NCBI GenBank assembly: GCA_964650975.1
Contig: CAZYWA010000567.1
Coordinates: 1 to 5,010 of the forward strand
Length of the DNA stretch: 5,010 bases
Reading direction: 5' to 3'
Origin: CAZYWA01 sp964650975 [NCBI: uncultured bacterium]
GTDB taxonomy: Bacteria; JADJOY01
Position numbers and translations under genes: made by a program. The notes under the pieces are model-generated. The model was given only the letters and a program-made list of their open reading frames with translations, had not been told where the DNA came from and ran no database searches. Positions 1-4,845 of the stretch are shown in pieces; the stretch's first letter is position 1, and each line of letters opens with the position of its first letter.

Positions 1-1
1 G

Positions 2-163
2 CAGACGTCCATCTTGGTTCAGACGCTGCGGACGCGAGGGACCGCGTCCCTCCAAGCAGGAGGCGATCGCTTCGGAGGAAGCGCTCCGGGCAATGATCCG
101 ATTCTGTCCACGCCTTCGGAGTTGTCGCGGGCGCTTTCCAAGCCCCTGCCCCGCCCGAGGTGA
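2..163 (+). CDS. Possible C-terminal end of a gene entering from the left edge
   Basis: This frame is open from the window edge to a TGA at 161-163, giving 53 residues with no start in the window. The peptide begins QTSILVQTLRTRG and ends LSRALSKPLPRPR. About 39 of 53 codons end in G or C by hand count, which is compatible with coding but weaker than the genes downstream. The stop falls at the beginning of a hairpin-rich stretch, as expected at a gene end. I recognise no family, and the Gly/Ser/Pro-rich tail would be a disordered C terminus. The +3 frame (3 to 326) is also open from the edge, so the choice of frame is uncertain. The whole stretch may instead be noncoding. Confidence 0.22.
   Translation, partial: QTSILVQTLRTRGTASLQAGGDRFGGSAPGNDPILSTPSELSRALSKPLPRPR
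30..52. repeat. Two mutually exclusive hairpins
   Basis: GGACGCG (30-36) pairs perfectly with CGCGTCC (43-49) around a 6-nt loop. GAGGGAC (36-42) pairs perfectly with GTCCCTC (46-52) around a 3-nt loop. The two 7-bp stems share bases, so only one can form at a time. A third hairpin follows: CGCTTC (68-73) with GAAGCG (78-83) around GGAG. None is followed by a T-run. If the left-edge frame is coding, these stems lie inside it. Function is unknown. Confidence 0.4.
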
Positions 164-242
164 ATTGACTTCGTCGACTTTGGGCTTCGCCCCTCGGCCG
201 GCTGCGCCGGCTCGCTCTTCGGGAACGTTCGGGCGGGGCCCA
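148..242. repeat. Nested inverted repeat / multi-hairpin structure
   Basis: GCCCCGCCCGA (148-158) and TCGGGCGGGGC (229-239) are a perfect 11-bp inverted repeat with a 70-nt interior. The interior holds two more perfect hairpins: GGGC-TTC-GCCC (182-192) and GCCGGC-TGC-GCCGGC (197-211). Folded as RNA this would be a closing helix carrying two small stem-loops. It lies upstream of the 341-2260 operon and just after the possible stop at 161-163. It could be a terminator without a U-tract, a dispersed REP-type repeat or a structured leader. No known RNA family consensus is recognisable. Confidence 0.5.
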
Positions 243-251
243 CCCCAGATC

Positions 252-269
252 CGGCGCGACAACGCGCCG
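252..269. repeat. Perfect 7-bp hairpin with ACAA loop
   Basis: CGGCGCG (252-258) pairs with CGCGCCG (263-269) around a 4-nt loop. The 9-mer CGACAACGC at 257-265, covering the loop and part of both arms, recurs at 285-293, a spacing of 28 bp. There is no following T-run, so this is not a standard intrinsic terminator. It sits 71 bp before the first operon gene and could be part of its untranslated leader. Confidence 0.45.
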
Positions 270-340
270 ACCGGAATCTCGGTTCGACAACGCCGGCCGG
301 ACGATTGCTTCACAGGTCCTCGATGAGCGAGGGTCTCCGG

Positions 341-814
341 ATGAACGAGGTGACGATCGCGTCCCGGCTCGCGGCCACCAGCGAAGTGCTCTGGGAGCAT
401 CTCTCGAGCCTCGAAGGAGTGAACCGCGAGCTCTGGCCGGTTTGCCGCATGACCTATCCGCGGTGGGCACCGCGCTTCACGCCCGAGACCGTGGCGCTCG
501 GGAAAACCATGTTCCGGAGCTGGATGCTGCTCTTCGGTTTCCTGCCGTTCGACTACGACGACCTGTGCCTGGTGCGTCTCGATCCGGGGCGTGGACTCCT
601 GGAGCGATCGTCGCTCGCGAGCCAGAAGGTCTGGGAGCACGAGCGCACGCTCACTCCCTGCGAGGGCGGTTGCGAGCTACGCGACCGGCTGCGCTTCGAG
701 CCGCGCCTTGCGTGGCTGGCGGCCCCGTCGCGGCTCATCGTGCGGCTCTTGTTCGCCCACCGACACCGCCGGCTGCGGGTTATCTTCGGGGAGTTGCGGG
801 GAGGAATCTCATGA
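341..814 (+). CDS. SRPBCC (START/polyketide cyclase-like) fold protein
   Basis: This 157-residue protein is probably a SRPBCC-superfamily member, a helix-grip fold with a hydrophobic cavity for small ligands; the ligand cannot be told from sequence. The N terminus (MNEVTIASRL, then SEVLWEHLSSLEGVN at about 14-28) is the usual first strand plus the 'VWE.LS..EGVN' helix region. The C terminus has the alternating strand RLRFEPRLAW (about 116-125) and a long basic final helix containing HRHRR (140-144). It has no signal peptide, so it should be cytoplasmic. The length is normal for single-domain members. ATG at 341 is preferred because GAGGG lies a normal distance upstream and the fold begins there; in-frame ATG at 323 and TTG at 305 are alternatives. 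Its stop overlaps the next start as ATGA, implying translational coupling to the thioredoxin-like gene. The fold assignment is by pattern, not alignment. Confidence 0.8.
   Translation: MNEVTIASRLAATSEVLWEHLSSLEGVNRELWPVCRMTYPRWAPRFTPETVALGKTMFRSWMLLFGFLPFDYDDLCLVRLDPGRGLLERSSLASQKVWEHERTLTPCEGGCELRDRLRFEPRLAWLAAPSRLIVRLLFAHRHRRLRVIFGELRGGIS
801..811 (+). promoter_or_regulatory. Strong ribosome-binding site within the upstream gene
   Basis: GGGAGGAA ending at 807, in 'gaggaatctc' before ATG 811, is a near-ideal Shine-Dalgarno sequence. It lies inside the last codons of the SRPBCC gene and fixes the thioredoxin-like start. Combined with the ATGA overlap it suggests coupled or reinitiated translation. 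Confidence 0.7.
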
Positions 815-1350
815 ACCAGCTTGGATCGCGCACGTCGCGGCGGGTCTCGCTCGGCCTGCTGCTCGCACTCGGGCTCTGGCTCGTGGCGCGCCCGGCCGGC
901 GCCGAGCACCACGATCTGGGTGCAGACTGGAACGAGAGCGGCGTCGCGTGGCGCTCGTTCTCCGCGGGAGTCGACGAGGCGCGGCGCACCGGCCGTCCGA
1001 TCTGCCTGGTAGTGCACACCACCTGGTGCTCGGACTGCAAGCTCTACAGCCAGACGTTCCACGATCCGCGCGTGGTCGAGCAGAGCCGGCGGTTCGTGAT
1101 GGTGCGGGTCGATCAGGAAGCGGAGCCGGCCGTGGCGAAGCGTTTCGCTCCCGACGGCGAGTACATCCCGCGCACGTTCTTCCTGCGCTCGACCGGCGAA
1201 CTGCTCGACGGCATCCGCTCGAGCCGCACCGAGGCGATCTACAACTACCCCGAAGACGATCCAGCCGCGCTTCTGCACGCCATGGACGAAGCGCTGCGCG
1301 CCGTGCAGGATCCGGCCGCGAGCACCACACCGGCGCCCGCGAGCATCTAG
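811..1350 (+). CDS. Exported thioredoxin-fold protein, TXNDC12/AGR2-like (WCSDC)
   Basis: This 179-residue protein is a probable extracytoplasmic thiol-disulfide oxidoreductase or disulfide reductase of the Thioredoxin_7-like group. Residues 1-31 form a signal peptide: basic n-region TSRRVS, hydrophobic GLLLALGLWLV, cleavage likely after AGA. The SRRVSL stretch is Tat-like, but Ser replaces the usual Phe, so Sec export is equally possible. The mature domain has a redox motif W72-C73-S74-D75-C76, followed by FVMVRVDQE (95-103) and PDGEYIPRTFFL (114-125), with P120 as the expected cis-proline opposite the active site. The order and wording 'WR...A...G.P....H..WC..C', 'FVMV', 'PDG.YIPR..FL' match my memory of eukaryotic ER proteins TXNDC12 and AGR2. 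The C-terminal tail (about 166-179) is Ala/Pro/Thr-rich with no ER-retention-type signal. GGGGAGGAA just before ATG 811 is a strong Shine-Dalgarno sequence, and the start overlaps the SRPBCC stop by 4 bp. The substrate is unknown. Confidence 0.88.
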   Translation: MNQLGSRTSRRVSLGLLLALGLWLVARPAGAEHHDLGADWNESGVAWRSFSAGVDEARRTGRPICLVVHTTWCSDCKLYSQTFHDPRVVEQSRRFVMVRVDQEAEPAVAKRFAPDGEYIPRTFFLRSTGELLDGIRSSRTEAIYNYPEDDPAALLHAMDEALRAVQDPAASTTPAPASI

Positions 1351-1396
1351 CTCGCGCGCGACGCCGGGCGAGCGCGCGGTCACCGAGGGAGCACCC

Positions 1397-2260
1397 GTGA
1401 GCACCGATCCATCCAACCACACCACCCCACCGGCCACGGTGCGCGCGATCGACGCGTGGGCGCAGCCGGCCATGACCCAGATCTTCGAGCGGGTGCCGGA
1501 GGTCGCGCGGCTCTTCGCGCAATCGGGAGTGCCGCCAGAGATGGTCGCGTCGGGCCTCACCCCCGACGACGTCGTGCAGCTCATGGACCTGGCCGACGTG
1601 GACCGGCTCATGCTCTGCGCCTGGTGCCGTCCAGGGCGCTGGATCGTCACCAACGACGAGATCGCCGAATGGGTCGCGCGCCATCCGACCCGCTTCGTGG
1701 GCGTCGCCACCGTCGATCTCGAGAAGCCCACCGCCGCGGTGAAGGAGCTCGACCGCGCCGTCCGCGAGCTCGGCTTCAAGGCGCTGCGGGTGATCCCGTG
1801 GCTTTGGAACCTGCCGCCCAGCGACCGGCACTACTGGCCGCTCTACGTGAAGTGCATCGATCTCGACATCCCGTTCTGCACCCAGGTCGGCCACACGGGC
1901 CCGCTCATGCCTTCCGAGACCGGACGCCCGATTCCCTACATCGACGAGGTGGCGCTCAAATTCCCCGAGCTGCGCATCGTGGGCGGCCACATCGGCTACC
2001 CGTGGACCGACGAGATGATCGGGCTCGCGTGGAAGCACGAGAACGTGTTCATCGACACCTCGGCCTACCTGCCGCGCTATTACCCGGCGCAGCTGGTCCA
2101 CTTCGCCAAGACCTACGGCAAGCACAAGGTGCTCTTCGGCACCAACTTCCCGCAGCTCCCATTCCACAAGGCGGTCGAGCAGGCCAAGGGACTCGGCCTG
2201 GGGAGCGAGGCGGAGGCGCTCTTCTTCCGCGACAATGCGCTCCGCATCTTCAAGCTCTGA
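1397..2260 (+). CDS. Amidohydrolase_2 (ACMSD-like TIM barrel) protein with altered metal site
   Basis: This 287-residue cytoplasmic protein belongs to the Amidohydrolase_2 family, whose characterised members include ACMSD and related non-oxidative decarboxylases. GTG 1397 is chosen because GAGGGA at 1385-1390 sits 6 nt upstream and the first barrel strand follows at AIDAWAQ (17-23). Recognisable pieces are RFVGVATVDL (99-108, strand 3), ELGFKALRVIPW (124-135, strand 4), FCTQVGHTGP (160-169, strand 5 with H166), LRIVGGHIGYPW (192-203, strand 6 with H198), VFIDTSAY (217-224, strand 7) and KVLFGTNFPQ (244-253, strand 8). Canonical members bind Zn through an N-terminal HxH, the two later histidines and a strand-8 Asp. 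Here the HxH position reads AWAQ and the Asp position is N250, so only H166 and H198 remain. It is either a subfamily with different metal use or non-catalytic. It lies 46 bp after the thioredoxin-like gene in the same direction, probably in one transcript. The reaction cannot be assigned. Confidence 0.88.
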   Translation: MSTDPSNHTTPPATVRAIDAWAQPAMTQIFERVPEVARLFAQSGVPPEMVASGLTPDDVVQLMDLADVDRLMLCAWCRPGRWIVTNDEIAEWVARHPTRFVGVATVDLEKPTAAVKELDRAVRELGFKALRVIPWLWNLPPSDRHYWPLYVKCIDLDIPFCTQVGHTGPLMPSETGRPIPYIDEVALKFPELRIVGGHIGYPWTDEMIGLAWKHENVFIDTSAYLPRYYPAQLVHFAKTYGKHKVLFGTNFPQLPFHKAVEQAKGLGLGSEAEALFFRDNALRIFKL

Positions 2261-2286
2261 GCGCCGCTCCGCGCGGACCGGCAGGA

Positions 2287-2380
2287 GCCGTTCCCTCCCA
2301 ACGGCATGCCGTTCGATCGTTCGATCCCGCTGGGAGGGCGCCCGCGCCTTCGGCGCTCCGCCGTGCCGTGCTCGAACGGC
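2287..2380. repeat. Inverted-repeat cluster between convergent genes
   Basis: The spacer between the amidohydrolase stop and the converging hemerythrin stop contains a perfect 14-bp palindrome AACGGCATGCCGTT (2300-2313). It also has an 8-bp inverted repeat CCCTCCCA/TGGGAGGG (2293-2300 and 2331-2338) and a 9-bp inverted repeat GCCGTTCGA/TCGAACGGC (2308-2316 and 2372-2380). A small hairpin GCGCC-TTC-GGCGC (2344-2356) completes the set. The unit GCCGTT or its complement occurs four times. Position and symmetry suit a bidirectional terminator, but T-runs are absent. A regulator-binding palindrome or dispersed repeat is also possible. Confidence 0.45.
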
Positions 2381-2854
2381 TCACGACACCCGGCACGCAG
2401 AGCTCTTCGCTTTCGCCCTCGCGAGCTCGGCGCGCAATCGGCTCTCGATCTCGGCGCGATCCGGGACCGGAACCAGCTCCTGATAACGCTCGAAGAGCTG
2501 CCGTTCCTCGGCGCGGATGTGGCGTTCGAGGAGATCCGCGTATTCCCGCATCCGATCGGGTGTGCCGTCGAGCCGCGCGGTGAGAGCCTCGAGCACGCGG
2601 TGCTCGGCCAAGAGTGCGTCGATCGAGCCGTCGTCCGCGCCGAGAAGCGGCCTGAGCAGCGGGAACAGCACCTCTTCCTCCGCACGAAAATGCGGAACCA
2701 GATCGGCGTCGAAGAATTCGCGGGTCACCTTCGCCTGATGCTCGAGCCCTTGACCGGCGCGCAGCGCCTGGCGCAGGAAGAACACACGCAGCAGGCCTTC
2801 GTGATGATCGTGCGAGAGCGGCACGAGACTCGGATCGCGTTTGAGCGGTGGCAT
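2381..2854 (-). CDS. Hemerythrin-like (HHE domain) protein
   Basis: This 157-residue, probably all-helical, cytoplasmic protein should hold a non-haem di-iron site. Such proteins bind O2 or NO, store iron or sense redox state; which applies here is not visible. The iron-ligand pattern is complete: SHDHHEGL at 14-21 (H15 and H17/H18), H55-F-R-A-E59 on the second helix, E84-H85 on the third, and H112-I-R-A-E116 on the fourth. The C-terminal 30 residues are charged (EIESRLRAELARAKAK) and probably a helical tail. ATG at 2854 is preferred: it starts just before the domain and leaves 51 bp to the divergent permease start. An upstream in-frame ATG at 2914 would overlap that gene's start and add only 20 unrelated residues. 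No strong Shine-Dalgarno precedes either. It converges on the amidohydrolase gene. There is no extra sensor or output domain. Confidence 0.88.
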   Translation of the reverse strand: MPPLKRDPSLVPLSHDHHEGLLRVFFLRQALRAGQGLEHQAKVTREFFDADLVPHFRAEEEVLFPLLRPLLGADDGSIDALLAEHRVLEALTARLDGTPDRMREYADLLERHIRAEERQLFERYQELVPVPDRAEIESRLRAELARAKAKSSACRVS

Positions 2855-2905
2855 GGTGTCGCCGGAGCGTAACCTGCGGCCGATGCGCTCGATCGTCACG
2901 CCTCC
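2855..2905. promoter_or_regulatory. 51-bp divergent spacer (hemerythrin / permease)
   Basis: Both divergent starts must be served from this short spacer or from within the flanking coding ends. I could not find a convincing -35/-10 pair on either strand. TTGAGC at 2841-2846 has no suitably spaced -10. No operator-like palindrome is evident. It is annotated by position only. Confidence 0.3.
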
Positions 2906-4159
2906 ATGAACCATCTCGGCATCGCGATCTTCGTCGCGTCGTACGCCGGGATCGCGCTCGGCGAGATCCCCGGCTTCGCGCTCGATCGCACCGGCGTCGC
3001 GCTGCTCGGCGCCATGCTCATGATCGCCACCGAGACCGTGCCGTTCGCGCGCGCCACGGCCTCCATCGACGCCGGCACCCTGGCGCTCCTCTTCGGGCTC
3101 ATGGTGCTCTCGGCGCAGTTTCGGCTGGGCGGCTTCTACAGCGCGCTGGCGCTCCGGGCGGGTCGCAGCCGGCTCGGCGCGCGCGGATTCCTGGGATTCG
3201 TGATCGGCGGCTCGGCTCTCTTCTCGGCGCTGCTCTCGAACGACGTGATCTGCCTGGTCATGACTCCCCTGGTGGTCGAGATCGCCCTGCGCCGCAGCTG
3301 GAACCCGGTGCCGTTCCTGCTGGCGCTCGCGGCGGCGAGCAACGTCGGCTCGGCGGCGACGGTGATCGGCAATCCGCAGAACATGTTCATCGGGCAGAAG
3401 GCGGCACTCGATTTCGGACGCTTCGTGGCGTGGTGCGCGCCGCCGTCGTTGGTGAGCCTAGGCCTGCTTTACGCGTGGATCGCTCGAGCGGGCGATCTGC
3501 ACCGACCGAGCGAGCGCCTCGCGCCGGGCGAATCGGACCGTTCGATCGACGCCGCGACCATGACCTCGGTGCGCCCCTTCGATCGCGCGCAGTCGGCGAA
3601 GGCGGTGGTGCTGGCGGCGGTGCTGGTGGTGCTCTTCTTCACCCGCATCCCGCGCGAGGTGTCGGTGCTGGGCGTGACCGCGGTGCTGCTCACCAGCCGG
3701 CGGCTCACGACGCCGCAGTTCCTGGCGCTGGTCGATTGGCCGCTCCTGATCCTGTTCATCGCCCTCTTCGTGCTGATCGAAGGGTTCCGCGCGTCGGGCG
3801 GGATGAGCGCGGTCGAGACGATGCTCGCCGCGCGCGGCGCGGAATTGCACAGCCCCGCGATGCTCGCCGCGGTGAGCGTGGTGCTGAGCAACCTGGTGAG
3901 CAACGTGCCGGCGGTGATGCTGCTCATGGCCGAATGGCCGGCGCATCGGCCCGAGCTCGCGTACCTCCTGGCGCTCACCAGCACCTACGCGGGGAACCTG
4001 ATCCTGATCGGCTCGATCGCCAACCTGATCGTGGCGGAGCAGGCGTCGCGGCTCGGGGTCGAGATCGGCTTTCGCACCCACGCGGCGCGGATCGCGCCGT
4101 TCGCTCTCGCGAGCCTGGCGATCGCCGTCGCGTGGTGGTGGTGGCTCGCCAAAATCTAG
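2906..4159 (+). CDS. SLC13/ArsB-type (ion transporter superfamily) permease, YbiR-like
   Basis: This 417-residue inner-membrane transporter is of the CitMHS/ArsB/NhaD/SLC13 superfamily. About 11-12 hydrophobic segments are visible, roughly 4-22, 31-50, 54-72, 94-125, 134-160, 174-193, 232-248, 250-264, 271-296, 317-345, 352-378 and 395-414, with a hydrophilic central loop at 195-230. The two-fold repeat of the superfamily shows as re-entrant motifs SNDVICLVMTP (111-121) with SNLVSNVPAVM (328-338), and NVGSAATVIGNPQNMFIG (146-163) with YAGNLILIGSIANLIV (361-376). NVGS..T.IGNPQN, VDWPLL.LF and GS.ANLI match my memory of E. coli YbiR, whose substrate is uncertain. Anion/H+ or anion/Na+ symport or efflux is therefore inference. 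No dicarboxylate-type specificity motif is recognised. ATG 2906 gives a complete first helix but has no clear Shine-Dalgarno. The C terminus carries four consecutive Trp (410-413, four TGG codons). It diverges from the hemerythrin gene. Confidence 0.9.
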   Translation: MNHLGIAIFVASYAGIALGEIPGFALDRTGVALLGAMLMIATETVPFARATASIDAGTLALLFGLMVLSAQFRLGGFYSALALRAGRSRLGARGFLGFVIGGSALFSALLSNDVICLVMTPLVVEIALRRSWNPVPFLLALAAASNVGSAATVIGNPQNMFIGQKAALDFGRFVAWCAPPSLVSLGLLYAWIARAGDLHRPSERLAPGESDRSIDAATMTSVRPFDRAQSAKAVVLAAVLVVLFFTRIPREVSVLGVTAVLLTSRRLTTPQFLALVDWPLLILFIALFVLIEGFRASGGMSAVETMLAARGAELHSPAMLAAVSVVLSNLVSNVPAVMLLMAEWPAHRPELAYLLALTSTYAGNLILIGSIANLIVAEQASRLGVEIGFRTHAARIAPFALASLAIAVAWWWWLAKI

Positions 4160-4845
4160 CGCACTCGATCGCCCCGGCGACCGCCGGCGTGCAGCCGTGC
4201 AGCGCGAGGTCATGCAAGGGCGCGCCTACGAGATGCAGCCGCAGTTCGTCGACCATGGACACCTGTCGAGGAAGACGAAGACGGGTGCGTTGCCGAGCGT
4301 ATGAGACGGTTCTGGGCGATGGCATCGGAATGCCTGATTTCTCTTCCGCAAAAATCACGGCGGTACACGACGACGTCGAACCGGAACCAGGTCTAGCTTG
4401 TTTCGCCCGGCTCCTGGTTACGCCGCTCCCGGGTCAAACGGTACGTGACTGCTTCCGCCACGAGGTCCGTCCCTGCGGCCGGCGGCGCGCCGCGCTGAAG
4501 CAAGGCGTGCATGAAGTCGCCTGAACCGAGATGACTAACATGACCAGTGATGCGCGAAACGAAGAAGCCCCCGTCGCCGATCCGAATGCAGCCCGGTGCC
4601 CGGATCCCGAAATAGGTACCTGGGGATCTTCCAAGTCCTGCCGCTTTTCCAGGCCGTGGGTTTCCCCGTAGTGCTCCTGAGCATGAGCTACGGCTAGGCG
4701 CCAGATCTCGCTGTCCATCATCAAGGGTCAGCCCACTAAGCTGCGGCAACGGACTACCAGGCGATCCGGAATAGCGCCATGCCGCGTGCCGGCAGCTTCA
4801 GCCTATGGTTGGACACACTCGCGTCCGGCTTTCCTTGGTCCGATA
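4160..4845. other. 686-bp stretch without a confident gene
   Basis: After the permease stop there is a short hairpin CCGGC-GACC-GCCGG (4174-4187) with no T-run, a possible terminator. An 8-bp tandem repeat CGTGCAGC (4188-4203) follows. An inverted repeat AACCAGG/CCTGGTT lies at 4385-4391 and 4413-4419. Several open frames overlap and none has a good Shine-Dalgarno: minus 4393-4749 (TTG start, 118 aa, includes YFGIRAPGCIRIGDGGFF), minus 4434-4724 (TTG start or ATG 4721, begins MDSEIWRLAVAHAQEHYGE), and plus 4531-4671 (46 aa, begins MTNMTSDARNEEAPVADPNA). About three-quarters of codons in the first of these end in G or C by hand count, which is lower than the flanking genes look. I recognise no family. 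It may be a decayed gene or plain intergenic DNA. Confidence 0.5.

Noticed and set aside
63-70. GCGATCGC octamer, identical to the cyanobacterial HIP1 repeat
   Set aside because: I noticed only this copy, and CGATCG is common by composition in this DNA. It gives no support for a cyanobacterial origin.
74-91. GGAGGAAGCGCTCCGGGC, superficially like the conserved RNase P RNA GAGGAAAGTCCGGGC block
   Set aside because: It lacks the invariant AAAGTCC core, and no partner conserved regions follow downstream.
270-294. GGTTCGA resembling a tRNA T-loop
   Set aside because: The flanking bases form neither a 5-bp T-stem nor an acceptor stem, and no anticodon arm is found upstream.
809-2167. A 452-codon open frame on the minus strand antisense to the thioredoxin-like and amidohydrolase genes
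   Set aside because: It is a G+C-rich antisense shadow. Its peptide is Arg/Ala/Gly-rich with no fold motifs, while the plus-strand frames carry complete conserved families with good ribosome-binding sites.
2306-2872. A 188-codon plus-strand frame antisense to the hemerythrin gene
   Set aside because: The minus strand carries a complete five-ligand hemerythrin pattern. The plus frame shows no motif and starts inside the palindrome cluster.
4212-4307. Short plus-strand frame beginning MQGRAYEMQPQFVDHGHL
   Set aside because: It is only 31 codons, the possible GAGG is too close to the ATG (2 nt), and it matches no family. It could be chance.
4385-4419. AACCAGG/CCTGGTT inverted repeat considered as an integron attC site
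   Set aside because: The arms do not fit the RYYYAAC/GTTRRRY core organisation and there is no cassette or second site.
2848-4524. A 558-codon plus-strand frame overlapping the permease
   Set aside because: The translation is dominated by Arg/Ala/Gly with no hydrophobic segments. The +2906 frame encodes an intact membrane transporter over the same bases.
4780-4794. TGCCG-CGTGC-CGGCA hairpin as a terminator for the minus-strand gene ending at 4846
   Set aside because: The stem is only 5 bp and no T-run follows on either strand.
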